Shown: positions 9,947-20,042 of the stretch, in pieces
Layout of the letters: each line of letters opens with the position of its first letter
How positions within the stretch are numbered: the first letter of the stretch is position 1
Origin: Symbiodinium natans
Taxonomy: Eukaryota > Sar > Dinophyceae > Suessiales > Symbiodiniaceae
Length of the DNA: 47,115 bases
Reading direction: 5' to 3'
Assembly: GCA_905221605.1 (NCBI GenBank)
Contig: CAJNDS010000327.1
Coordinates: 117,501 to 164,615 of the forward strand
Made by a program: the position numbers and the translations under genes
The notes under the pieces: generated by a model
What the model saw: the letters and a program-made list of their open reading frames with translations, nothing else
Database searches by the model: none
What the model was told of the DNA's origin: nothing

Positions 9947-10158
9947 GTTTAGGGTTTAGGGTTAGGGTTTAGGGTTTAGGGTTTAGGGTTTAGGGTTTAG
10001 GGTTTAGGGTTTAGGGTTTAGGGTTTAGGGTTTAGGGTTTAGGGTTTAGGGTTTAGGGTTTAGTTTTAGGGTTTAGGGTTTAGGGTTTAGGGTTTAGGGT
10101 TTAGGGTTTAGGGTTTAGGGTTTAGGGTTTAGGGTTTAGGGTTTAGGGTTTAGGGTTT
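9947..10158 (+). repeat. Long TTTAGGG array
   Basis: About 30 heptamers over 212 bp with two phase breaks (TTAGGG at about 9960, TTTTAGGG at about 10062). It is the longest uninterrupted G-rich array in the window. Confidence 0.97.
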
Positions 10159-10248
10159 TCTTTCCACCCGGGAACTAAGAACCAGAATATGAGGTCTGGG
10201 TTGTTCGGGGTTTAGTGGCCGGCCAGGCCCCCTTGCATCACAGCGTCT

Positions 10249-10380
10249 AGCCCGAAGCCCTAAACCCTAAACCCTAAACCCTAAACCCTAAACCCTAAAC
10301 CCTAAACCCTAAACCCTAACCCCTCACCCCTAAACCCTAAACCCTAAACCCTGAACCCTAAACCCTAAACCCTAAACCCC
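10249..10380 (-). repeat. CCCTAAA array
   Basis: About 18 heptamers with a CCCCTCACCCCTAAA disruption in the middle. It faces the array at 9947-10158 across 90 bp. Confidence 0.93.
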
Positions 10381-10759
10381 CCACCCTCCCAGAACCCCAC
10401 TTTATTTGACTAGTAGGTTGGCGATGGGACTTTACACATTTTCCTGATTTGGGTTTTTATAACGGACCCTTAATATTAATCCTTGTTTTTGGAACCCCCA
10501 AAAGGGTATCCCTGTTATCGGAATCCCCCACATTTCATATCTTCCCCTTGTTTTGGGGTTATAAGGGTTTAGGGTTTAGGGTTTAGGGTTTAGAGATACG
10601 CCAGCACAGGGTTTGGGGTGGTATAGTTTCGGGGGTCTTCTCGTCGCTCCTCGGTATCTTTGCAGGGCCTCAAAGGACCCAGGCCGCATACCTTTTTCCA
10701 GCTGTTCACGACTGCAGCAGTCACAAGTGCTCAGAGCAGTAGGCGGAACAAGACTTCTT

Positions 10760-10876
10760 CGGGTTTAGGGTTTCGGGTTTAGGGTTTCGGGTTTAGGGTT
10801 TAGGGTTTCGGGTTCGGGGTTTAGGGTTTAGGGTTTCGGGTTTAGGGTTTAGGGTTTCGGGTTCGGGGTTTAGGGT
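10760..10876 (+). repeat. TTTAGGG / TTTCGGG mixed array
   Basis: TTTAGGG and TTTCGGG alternate. A composite of about 48 bp, ending TTTCGGGTTCGGGG, is present twice. The array therefore grew by duplication of multi-heptamer blocks. Confidence 0.9.
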
Positions 10877-11373
10877 ATGCAAGAAACACAAGGCAAGCCC
10901 TGGACTGCCCTTGGGTGGATTTGGAGGGCTGAGGATACATGGATCGACCGGATATAGAGTCAAAAATGTTCAATCCCTCTACAACCCCGGTTTCTGGGGT
11001 TTAGGGTTTAGGGTTTAGGGTTTAGGGTTTATGGTTTACGGTTTCGGGTCTATGTCTATACAGCTCTCACAAACGGAAGCTGTCTCCAAAACACCTTTCG
11101 CAAATTCTCATGAGCTTGGCCCCCTGCATCCTCGTTCCTCACCTCCAGCGGTACCCTCTGAACGCCTCGTCCGTTTTACGGACGAAGCCGAAGGGGTTTA
11201 GGGTTTAGGGTTTAGGATTTAGGGTTTAGGGTTTAGGGTTTAGGGTTTAGGGTTCAGGGATTGGGGTTAGGAAAGTGCCTAAACCAAACGCCCCTGGCCT
11301 CGAATTTTGGGCCAAGTCCTCCCAAGCGTATGCTTTGGGCAGACCCAAAGACCCGAAACCCTACTCAGCCCGA

Positions 11374-11527
11374 GGCCCTAAACCTTAAACCCTAAACCCT
11401 AAACCCTAAACCCTAAACTCTAAACCCTAAACCCTAAACCCTAAACCCTAAACCCTAAACCCTAAACCATAAATCCTAAACCCTAAACCCTGAACCCTGA
11501 GCCCTGAACCCCAAAACCCTAAACCCA
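11374..11527 (-). repeat. CCCTAAA array
   Basis: About 20 heptamers, degenerating on the right into CCCTGAA and CCCCAAAA. Confidence 0.93.
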
Positions 11528-12491
11528 GAATGCTTGGATACGAGACCTTAGACCCTAATCCCTCAGGCGCTAAGCCCAAAGAGGCCCCAGAGCTTGGGGT
11601 TTCGGGAAGGGCAGGGGCCCGGAATCGGATGCATGAAGCCTCAAAGCTCAAACTCCTCTGGGTCTATAGGGTTTCGGGTTTAGGGTTTGGGGTTTAGGGT
11701 TTGGGGTTTAGGGTTTCGGGTCTTTCCGGAGGCTTTGGGGTTGTAGGAGTTGTAGTTGGCCTGAACCCTCTAAGCCCTGCACTCAAAGACTCTAGAGACG
11801 CTACAGTGGCTGCTGAGCGTGTCTGCGGCTGCCTCGACCAGTCCCTATCTACGAAGCCTAGTGTCCCGGGTTGAAAGTTACTTTTTCAAGAAAACCGGAA
11901 ACTGGGCTTCCTGGTTGCTTAGGCGTGGTTCCCCCGCTGCGGTTTTATCCACTTACAAGGGTCGGTGGACATCCGACAGCGTGAATCACCCACCGTCTTG
12001 CAGGAGGGCCACCTTCGCTCGCTGGAGCAGAAGCGCTGGAAAACTCCTGCAATGATTCTTGTTGCTTCCCCTCCCTCCGTCCATCCGTCAGCTACAATGC
12101 TTCTAATGCTTCTCACTGTTTGGGGTTTAGGGTTTAGGGCTGCAATCGCAAGAGCCGCGCAACTGCTGGGAGCAGTTTGCTGCTCCATTCATCTGAGGGG
12201 CGGGGGGATTCAAGCCCCTCTCGCAAGCCCGCATGCTGCGGCGGATGAGGAACCCTGAGTCCTACACACCCTGATGAGGAACCCGCAGTCCCACACCTCG
12301 AATTCCGAAATGCCCCTCACAACTTTGGGGTTTAGGGTTTAGGGTTTAGGGTTAAGGGTTTAGGGTTTAGGGTTTCGGGTTTAGGGCCCTCTTCGTCCGG
12401 GTTAGCTGCGCTAGGGGTGGGCTCGTGCACGGCCGCTGCCACATGAGCAGGCAGGCTGGAATATTGGTCCCAAGCTGCCGGGCCCGAGCGC

Positions 12492-12593
12492 AACCCTAAA
12501 CCCTAAACCCTAAACCCTAAACCCTAAACCCTAAACCCTAAGCCCTCAACCCTCAACCCTCAACCCTCAACCCTAAACCCTGAACCCTAAGCC

Positions 12594-12625
<32 letters not shown>

Positions 12626-12694
12626 ACCCTAAACCCTAAACCCCAAACCCTAAACCCTACACCCTAAGCCCTAAACTCTAAACTCTAAACCCCA
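12492..12694 (-). repeat. CCCTAAA / CCCTCAA array
   Basis: Six CCCTAAA units, then two blocks each of CCCTAAG followed by four or five CCCTCAA, then mixed variants. The repeated block order indicates unequal exchange or slippage of multi-unit blocks. Confidence 0.92.
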
Positions 12695-12800
12695 AGGGTA
12701 GTTCTCTGAATGAGGGCCCTTTTTTTGAGATCCCTGTTGAAAGTTTCAAGGGTGCCGCCTTATAGTGGGTACCCAAAAAGGGACCCTAATTTAGCTACCC

Positions 12801-13993
12801 AGATGTAGCGGAGACTCTTGTGTTCTTGTTGAGGGGCTCTGCCGCTCGGGGCGTGTGGCATGTGGACGCCTGGTCTCTCCGGCACGGAGAAATGAATCAG
12901 GGGTCTGCGTTTGCGTAGTAGTCGGTTTTCCCGAGGCGGGCCTCACACCTCAGTAATGTAGGGGTCGGAAAGGAAGTACTCATAGTATTTCCTCGGAGTC
13001 CCTTCGCAATTATACGATAACATCTTCCCCCAAAAGCCCTGTTCTAGTTGTAAACGCCTGCGTGCGGCGTCGGCAGCCGGCTGGCCCAATGCGGGGTGCA
13101 GCTTGCGCAACGGTCCTAGGTGGGGTTCCACAGCGGGGGCGGCAGGAAGGGCTGTCAGGCAGGTCAAGCCGGGAACCTGCGCGGCATCAAATTTCGGCTT
13201 CTCCTAGCGGTTTGGGCAGGTCCCACAGGGTTTAGCGTTTAGGGTTTCGGATTTAGGGCTTAGGGTTTAGGGGTACAGAAAGGTTTAGGAGATGATCCCG
13301 GTCTGCTTGTTCTAGACGCCTCTCGGCTGGAAGCCGAGGCGATTTTTGAAGGCCCCTACCCCGAAACCCTACACCCTAAACCCGAAACCCTATGCCCTAA
13401 ACCCCATTTACAGTGGCTTTACGGCCCACGAGGCAGATCAAGCCTTTGTTCGGTAATTTCTTGAGAGTTCAGGGCTGTGGCTCCGGAGCACATGATGAAC
13501 GACGTGGCTCCGTTTAGGGCTTAGGGTTTAGGGTGGGCCTTGGGTCACCGCACGCGCAAGCGTGTCTGCCGGCAAGATATGGGTCGTAGTCGAAGTTGGG
13601 GGCACTTTGTGTGTGTTCGATAGTCGCTTGCGTCAGCACCCATGTCATGCAACAGGAAGCCACCTGTGGCTTTCTGAATTCGCAAACAGACCGAAACCCT
13701 AAATCCTAAACCCCAAAACCCTTCTGTCAAAGCTATCCGTGGGTTGCACAGATCTCAGCATGAGCGGAAGGCGATATAGCCAGGTGGAGGCCCGTTTTAG
13801 GTTGCTTTCGCGCATTTCTGACTTTCTTAGACAGAAGAGCTGGAGTCTTACTTCCAGTGCCCTTCTAGGGGCAGCCACCAACGGCCCCAACAGGGCCCAC
13901 AGTGCAGGTCGATTTCAATGACATGCACCTGATCTCAAGCATCTGCCGGAGAAAATGCAGGAGCGTTGGGGGGAGTTCGAGCCTGGCACCCTG
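12801..13993 (+). repeat. Segmental duplication, copy A
   Basis: Matches 14169-15483 in at least three collinear blocks: about 12801-12875, 12891-12970 (both around GAATCAGGGGTCTGCG) and 13427-13993. The last block is nearly identical by eye and includes a conserved core at about 13730-13880 (GGTTGCACAGATCTCAGCAT, AGGTGGAGGCCCGTTTT). Short frames of 60-63 codons exist on both strands of the core in both copies, but neither shows a known domain. The core could be a non-coding RNA or a dispersed repeat. Confidence 0.8.
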
Positions 13994-14003
13994 GAGCCTA
14001 GAC

Positions 14004-14149
14004 CCGAAGTCCGGAGCCCAGAGCCCGGAGCCCTAAACCCGAAGCCCTAAACCCTAAACCCGAAGCCCTAAACCCTAAACCCTCAACCCTAAACCCTAAA
14101 CCCTAAACCCTAAACCCTAAACCCTAAACCCTAAACCCTAAACCCTAAG
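14004..14149 (-). repeat. Degenerate to perfect CCCTAAA array
   Basis: Starts with CCCGGAG and CCCGAAG variants and becomes perfect CCCTAAA from about 14095. It lies between the two copies of the segmental duplication. Confidence 0.92.
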
Positions 14150-14274
14150 GCCTCAAAGAAGCCCACTTCAGATGCTCTTGATCCTTGTTGGGGCCTCTGC
14201 TGCTCGGGTGTGCGGCATGTAGGACGCCTGGTCTCTCAGTACACAGAGAGCCCAAGGAGCCCAAGACCCCTTAA

Positions 14275-14388
14275 CTTTGTGGTACTTTACCGTAACTTTA
14301 GATCCTTACCCTTTTTGGTTTTTATTGGGTTTCTTAATAAGGCAGCTAAAGGCTTATTTTTTTTACTACCCTCCTAAGTGCAGCCAAG
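14275..14388 (+). repeat. Dispersed 113-bp repeat, copy 3 (uninterrupted)
   Basis: Same limits as at 323-435, here inside the extra DNA of segmental copy B. It reads GATCCTTACCCTTTTTGG where copy 2 carries a CCCTAAA array. Confidence 0.8.
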
Positions 14389-14408
14389 TTAAAGAAGGAG
14401 AACGCCGT

Positions 14409-14610
14409 ACCTTAAATCATATCGAGGATCGTTTAAGGTGTGCCTTGCTGTATTAAATCACATGAAGGATAACTTAAGGTATACCTTGCTGCAATTAAGG
14501 GGTGTATGTCTTAGATTCAAAACAAGGAGAATTTATGGTTTACCTTGCTGTAGCTAAGGAGTATATGCCTTAAATCATATGAGTCATGACTTAAGGGTCA
14601 TATTCCTTAA
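14409..14610 (+). repeat. Degenerate A/T-rich tandem repeat
   Basis: Four units of about 41-60 bp share CCTTAAATCATATGA, a CTTAAGGT core and TACCTTGCTGTA. The first two units are 41 bp apart and the later ones are lengthened. The unit contains inverted pieces (CTTAA/TTAAG). Confidence 0.7.
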
Positions 14611-15058
14611 TGAAGGGGGTCTTGGGTTTTCTGGGACATGAATCAGGGGTCTGCGATTGTGTATTTTCCGGATCTCCGCGGGCGGAGTCTCCCACCTCAG
14701 AAAGATAGGAGTCGGATCTCGAACCCCCTACTCTAATCATTCAGGCCCCTACATTACTACTGTTTGCTACCACCCACCCCCCCCCCCCCAAAAAAAAAAA
14801 AAAGAACAAACAACACAAACGCAAATATTCTTGCTTAAGGTCATACATGGATGACTATTTTTTGAAGTATTTTTTGGTGGGGTTCTTAAGCAAAAATAGT
14901 AGATTACAGTTGGTTTTCGAGGCAGATCAAGCCTTTGTTTGGGGGAATTTCTTGAGAGTCCTTCAGCGTTCCGGGGCTTTGTTTGGGGTTTAGGGTGTGT
15001 CTTGGCACGCGCAAGCGTCTGCCGGCAAGATATTGGTCGTAGTCGAAGTTGGGGGCGC

Positions 15059-15060
<2 letters not shown>

Positions 15061-15097
<37 letters not shown>
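15061..15097. repeat. (TG)n microsatellite
   Basis: Eighteen TG dinucleotides. The matching site in segmental copy A (about 13611-13620) has about five. Confidence 0.95.
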
Positions 15098-15098
<1 letters not shown>

Positions 15099-15483
15099 CG
15101 ATAGTCGCTTACCACTGCCTCAGCACCCATGTCATGCAACAGGAAGCCACCTGTGGCTTTCTCAATTCGCCAACAGACCTAAACCCTGAATCCTAAACCC
15201 CGAGGCCAATCTGTGACAAGCTATCCGTGGGTTGCACAGATCTCAGCATGAGCGGAAGGCGATATAGCCAGGTGGAGGCCCGTTTTTGGTTGCTTTCGCG
15301 CATTTCTGAACTTCTTAGACAGAAGAGCTGGAATCTTACTTCCAGCTCCCCGCTAGGGGCAGCTACCGATGGCCCCAACAGGGCCAGTGTAGGTCGACCT
15401 GAGTGACATGCACCTCACCGATATCAAGCATCTGCGGGAGAAAATGCAGGAGCGTTGGGGGAATTCGAGTCTGGCACCCTGAA

Positions 15484-15944
15484 GAGCACACGCCCGACAC
15501 CCTTTTACAGTTTACTGAAGCCTAAGCTCCATCTAAGCACTGAACATGTCCACCCTGTACCCTCGTCTGCCAGCCCTGAAGACAACTATGGTTTACTTTT
15601 TCGGTTTGTCAGCGAGTCTCATCCTCTAAGGTGGCACCCCCCAAGATTCTAAGACCGGATGTAGACGGGACTGATTGGGGGTACCCGGAGTGCTTGGGAA
15701 TACCTGCGAGTTTGGGTTGAGTCAACCGTTTGGGGTTCAGGGCTTGAGTTTGCGACGTGACTCCGAGCGCCAGGGAAACAAGAAGGCCTTGAGGACGCCT
15801 GCATTGTTGCCGGACCCCTTATGCCCTAGAACCCTGCCTCAATCCAGCGTCCCTGAACCCCTCAGTCCAAACCCTTGAACCCTAAACCCGGAACCCTCAC
15901 ACCCCCGCAACTTGAAATCATTCACGAGTCAAAAACGGAGCTCC
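15484..15944. other. Unique sequence, no gene recognised
   Basis: Moderately complex DNA between the segmental duplication and the next repeats. Frames of 65-67 codons at 15455-15652 and 15675-15878 show no domain and do not look like conserved proteins. Confidence 0.5.
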
Positions 15945-16015
15945 TCGAAACTCTCCTCGAAACTTCCTGAAGCTTTCCTCGAAACTCCCCGAAACTCCTC
16001 GAAGCTCCTCGAAGA
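15945..16015. repeat. CTCCTCGAAA minisatellite
   Basis: About seven imperfect 9-12 bp units of CTCCTCGAAA/CTCCTCGAAG. Confidence 0.8.
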
Positions 16016-16050
16016 TTTCCGCTGACCTGAACCCTTAATGACTTCAATAG

Positions 16051-16689
16051 ACCCTGAACCCTAAACCTAGAACCTTAAAACCCTCAACCCCGAACCCCCC
16101 CTCACCCCGAACCCTAAACCCCAAACCCTAAACCCTCAACCCTACACCCCGAACTCCAAACCCTCAACCCCGAACCTCCCCCTCGACCCTGAATCCCTGA
16201 ACCCTAAACCCTAAACCCTAAGCCCTAAACCCTAAACCCTCAACCCCAAACCCTAAACCCTAAACCCTAAACCCTAAATCCTAAACCCTAAGCCCTAAAC
16301 CCTAAACCCTAAGCCCCTAAACCCCTAAACCCCTAAACCCCCCCTAAACCCCTAAACCCCTAAACCCTAAACCCCTAAACCCCTAAAACCCCTAAACCCC
16401 TAAACCCCTAAACCCCTAAACCCCCTAAACCCCTAAACCCTAAACCCCTAAACCCCTAAACCCCTAAACCCCTAAACCCCTAAACCCCTAAACCCCTAAA
16501 CCCCTAAACCCCTAAACCCCTAAACCCCTAAACCCCTAAACCCCTAAACCCCTAAACCCCTAAACCCCTAAACCCCGAAACCCCTAAACCCCTACTAAAC
16601 GCCTACTAAACCCCTAAACCCCTAAACCCCTAAACCCCTAAACCCCTAAACCCCTAAACCCCCAAACCCCTAAACCCCTGAAACCCTAA
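16051..16689 (-). repeat. Long CCCTAAA to CCCCTAAA array
   Basis: The left third is degenerate heptamer. From about 16312 to 16689 the unit is the octamer CCCCTAAA, nearly homogeneous over about 45 units with a few CCCCCTAAA, CCCTAAA and CCTACTAAA interruptions. It is one of two long octamer arrays (the other is 20043-20397). Confidence 0.95.
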
Positions 16690-16804
16690 GGCGATTGGTG
16701 GAGTGTACGCCGACATCGATGTGTTGGCTGCTCGGCCAATGGACAGCCTGCTGGACGCGGCCGAGGTGGAGCTCCTTGAGGTCGTAGCACACAACATGGG
16801 TTCG

Positions 16805-16897
16805 GGGGGTCGGGTTTAGGGGGTTTGGGGTTTAGGGTTTAGGGTTTAGGGTTGAGGGTTGAGGGTTGAGGGTTTAGGGTTTAGGGTTTAGGGTTCA
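16805..16897 (+). repeat. TTTAGGG / TTGAGGG array
   Basis: Eleven or so heptamers, the middle three being TTGAGGG. It ends about six bases before the foldback element at 16903. Confidence 0.92.
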
Positions 16898-16902
16898 GGA
16901 GG

Positions 16903-17029
16903 TACTTGGGGGGTTCATGGGTAGCAATAGAAGTGGGGTTATAAGCACGGTACCCTAACTATGGCACATCTGGTTATTTAGAGGTACTGATAACCCTCCC
17001 TCTAACTGCCCATGAACCTTCAAGCAGGT
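16903..17029. mobile_element. Foldback/MITE-like element, copy D
   Basis: Inverted ends TACTTGGGGGGTTCATGGGT (16903-16922) and the complement in 17006-17029 (CCCATGAACCTTCAAGCAGG) pair over about 20 bp with a few mismatches. There is no ORF. It belongs with 7744-7899, 9501-9611 and 25050-25211 by its GGTTCATGG-TA ends. Confidence 0.55.
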
Positions 17030-17410
17030 CCCCTAAGTGGGGTATTGAGTGCTAGTATCTCCACAGAAACATGTCACGGATGAACGAGGCCTCTACAAAG
17101 GCTCTACCAACCCCGCAAGGCCCCAAGAAAGCTTGAGCAATTCAGGGCCTTCGCAAATGGGCTTCTCCTGTTGGGAGCTCTTCACCTAAACCTTAAATCG
17201 TAAACCGTAAACCCTAAAGACTTATCCCTAAGCCCTAAGCCCTGAACCCGAAACCCTAATCCCTAAACCCCTGCTTAAGAACCACCAAAAGGGAAAAGAA
17301 CAACATCCCTACATGGGAGTTTGCGATGTTAGGGGTACCTTATTGAGTTCCAAGGGGTCCCCTACTTTCGTAAACCCTCATATTGCTAAGAGTGCTATTT
17401 GTCTTTTGGA

Positions 17411-17547
17411 AGGTTTAGGGTTTAGGGTTCAGGGTTTAGGGTTTAGGGTTTAGGGTTTAGGGTTTAGGGTTTAAGGTTGTTTAGGGTTTAGGGTTTAGGG
17501 TTTAGGGTATAGGGTTTATAGGGTTTGTAGGGTTTATAGGGGGTTTC
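17411..17547 (+). repeat. TTTAGGG array
   Basis: About 18 heptamers with a TTTAAGG break and a right end of TTTATAGGG/TTTGTAGGG nonamers. Confidence 0.92.
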
Positions 17548-17593
17548 TCAAGTACCTAGGTCGACTCCAAAGTCCTCAAGGCCAGGATGAACC

Positions 17594-17654
17594 GAGGTTT
17601 AGGGTTTAGGGTTTAGGGTTTAGGGTTTAGGGTTTAGGGTTTAGGGTTTAGGGT
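17594..17654 (+). repeat. TTTAGGG array joined to a dispersed repeat
   Basis: Eight perfect heptamers ending GGGTTCAGCATCTCA. Exactly the same junction occurs at 24391-24406. Confidence 0.92.
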
Positions 17655-17750
17655 TCAGCATCTCAAGTCCAAGCATTCACTAGTCAAGCAGCTCGTCAAG
17701 CGTTGGAAAAAAACCCACCCACCCAAGAAACCCATAACATTGAGAAAATA
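17654..17750 (+). repeat. Dispersed ~97-bp repeat, copy 1
   Basis: TTCAGCATCTCA, TTCACTAGTCAAGCA, ACCCACCCACCCA and CCCATAACATT-AGAAAAT are shared in order with 24396-24493. Both copies are directly preceded by a TTTAGGG array, so the array edge seems part of the repeated unit. Confidence 0.75.
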
Positions 17751-17975
17751 TAAAGTTCACTCAATACTTTCCCGGTGGGCTTAAAGCTCAAAGTCCAGTT
17801 GGCCCAAAACCCGAAATCTGAGGCCCACAATAGACCCCTAAACCCTATGCCCCAAATCCTAGGGCCTTAACCCCTAAACCCTATGGTTTAGGAGCTTCAA
17901 AAGGGGAACCCCAGGAATAAACCCTATGCCCCAAACCCTACAGCCCTAAACCCTATGCCCCAAACCCTAAGAGCC

Positions 17976-18140
17976 GTTTAGGGCCCCCCCGGGTGGAAAA
18001 TAAACCATTTGCCGGACGAAGGGGGTCAGGGTTTAGGCCCCCCCCCCCCCGTGGAAAAAAACCATTTGGCGACGAAGGGGGTCAGGGTTTAGGGCCCCCC
18101 CGCGTGGAAACAAACCATTTGCCGACGAAGGGGGTCAGGG
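17976..18140 (+). repeat. 54-56 bp minisatellite with telomere motif
   Basis: Three tandem units start at about 17976, 18031 and 18087. Each is TTTAGGG or TTTAGG, a C-run of 7-14, GTGGAAA, AACCATTTG, CCGACGAAGGGGGTCAGGG. The C-run length varies most. Confidence 0.88.
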
Positions 18141-18169
18141 TTGAAGCCCCCCAATAGACAACAACCCTG

Positions 18170-18364
18170 AACCTTAAACCCTATACCCTAAACCCTGAAC
18201 CCTGAACCACCCTAAACCCTACACCCGAAACCCTAAGAACCTATACTCATAGCCTATAAACCCTAAACCATAAACTCTAGACTCCAAAGCCTATAAACCC
18301 TAAACCCTGAATCCTATACCCTAGAAACCCTCAACCCTAAACCCTAAACCCTAAACCCTAAACC
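18170..18364 (-). repeat. Degenerate CCCTAAA array
   Basis: Heavily diverged heptamers (CCTATAC, CCTATAA, CTCTAGA, CCCTGAA) ending in five perfect units. Confidence 0.85.
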
Positions 18365-18437
18365 GGGAAGCCAGGCCTCCTCACAGGCCGTGCTGCTGGG
18401 TGAGGCGCGCGGTTTGGGTTTCCGGGCTTTGGGGTAT

Positions 18438-18651
18438 AGGCTTTAGGGTTAGGGTTTAGGGTTTAGGGTTTAGGGTTTAGGGTTTAGGGTTTAGGGTTTA
18501 GGGTTCAGGGTTCAGGGTCTAGGGTATAGGGTTTAAGGTTTAGGGTTTAAGGTTTAGGGTTTCGGGTTTAGGGTTTTGGGTTCAGGGTTCAGGGTTTAGG
18601 GTTTAGGGCTCAGGGTTTAGGGCTTAGGGTTTAGGGTTTAGGGTTGACGGT
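18438..18651 (+). repeat. TTTAGGG array
   Basis: About 30 heptamers, perfect on the left, mixed with TTCAGGG, TTTAAGG, TTTCGGG and CTTAGGG on the right. Confidence 0.93.
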
Positions 18652-19370
18652 TTCGGAGCGCGGAGTGTTCTCAAGGCGCGGATAAGAGTTGGGACACAAT
18701 TTGCAGGTAAACCCTAGGCCCTAAGCCCTAAACCCTGTACCAAGCCCTCCCCCAAGAACTCGACAGCTCTGGCACCCCGAAGCCCGAACCGTTGGTAGTT
18801 CTGTATGTTTATGTCTTTTTCCTGTTCTGGGTCTGGGGTTTAGGGTTTAGGGTTTAGGGTTCAGGGTTCAGGGTTCAGGGTTTAGGGAGGGCTTGTATTT
18901 AGGCAGAATTTTGAGGGGGGTGGTTTAAGCGCCATCCTGGTACTTACAACATCACTGGAAGAGTTTCTTGTTGTTGGTCTTCTTTCCTCGGGTTTACCTG
19001 GAAGACGTATTGAAATTGGCTGGCCCTGGCTGTTGAAGAACTTGCTAGGCTTTTTATTGTGTTGTGCTGATGTTCCCATGCTTCAACTCCCTCAAACTTC
19101 TGCCTTGCTGGCCGAAGCGCCTGCACAGAACGCCTAGTTGCAAGTCGCGGGGCTTTGGGATGTTTAGGGTCGAGTTTAGGGGGGAGTCTGGTTTCCTGAT
19201 AGGCCGCATTCAGCGACAAGGGGTCTCGTTTCCTTACAGTTTGCTTAGGCCAGTTGTTGGATGCCTCAACAGGCGTTTACCTGACCAGGGTGCTCTCTTC
19301 GGAGGTTCCTGGAATGCGGCTTCCCCAGTATTCTAGCGTACAGTAGGGTTGCCCTTTTCTTGGGAAATAG
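18652..19370. other. Mostly unique sequence, no gene
   Basis: Contains one small G-rich array (about 18838-18890). Frames of 65-91 codons overlap on opposite strands at 18882-19336. None has a recognisable domain. Confidence 0.55.
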
Positions 19371-19538
19371 CCCCAAACCCTAAACCTTAAACCCTAAACC
19401 CTAAACCCTAAACCCTAAACCCTAAACCCTAAACCCTAAACCCTAAACCCTAAACCCTAAACCTTAAACCCTAAACCCTAAACCCTAAACCCTAAACCCT
19501 AAACCCTAAACCCTAAACCCTAAGCCCTAAACCCTAAA
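19371..19538 (-). repeat. CCCTAAA array
   Basis: About 24 heptamers with two CCTTAAA variants 70 bp apart. Confidence 0.96.
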
Positions 19539-20042
19539 GGCCTGTATTGTAGTAACCGGCCCAAACAGAGACAGCTACGTAGGAGAATGCAGTGCACTCC
19601 GTGCTCCTCGAGAAGAGGCTGGGATTGTGGCGGGCTTCGGGTTTCACCCGAAGCACTGAACATTAAACCCTATACCTCAAACCCTAAGCCCCAAACTCTA
19701 TACCCCAAACTTTAGGGTTTAGGGCTGATGGTTTAGGTTTTAGGGTTTAAGGCTTGGGGTGTTATCTACCAACCCTTAACCCTGAAAAACCATACCCCAA
19801 ACGTTGAGGTGTTACGGTTCCAAAGTTGTGAGAGACAAAGTTGAAGGCTTATGGTTCCAGGGTCCCAAGTGTAGGAGTGTTAGGGTTTAGGATGTAGAGT
19901 TTAGGGTTTAGGGTTTAGGGTTTAGGGTTTAGGGTTTAGGGAAGCAGTAGCAGCTACGATGAAATCCTCGAGTAGTCTTTGAGGCTCAGGCTTGTCGGGG
20001 GCCTATCGATTGCTCCGGGCTTTTGGTGCATCTTCGGGCCTA

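Larger units (their letters stand above)
9211..12800. other. Telomere-like mosaic, no gene
   Basis: Repeat-rich DNA between the listed arrays. Smaller arrays are at about 10563-10594, 10996-11049, 11195-11263, 11665-11721 and 12327-12386, all G-rich. Unique pieces of 100-400 bp (for example 9211-9500, 10381-10562, 11722-12120) hold only short frames. The block 12040-12250 is open in two overlapping frames but shows no domain or conservation I can point to. Confidence 0.7.
14169..15483 (+). repeat. Segmental duplication, copy B, with extra DNA
   Basis: Collinear with 12801-13993. About 390 bp are present only here (about 14247-14635) and contain the dispersed 113-bp repeat (14275-14388) plus a degenerate tandem repeat (14409-14610). 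The middle part also differs: 14720-14915 replaces 12971-13425. A (TG)n tract at 15061-15097 is about 18 units here but only about 5 units in copy A. Confidence 0.8.

Noticed and set aside
13730-13890. Small protein gene in the conserved core of the segmental duplication
   Set aside because: Both strands have frames of similar length in both copies and neither resembles a known protein; left as a conserved segment of unknown role.
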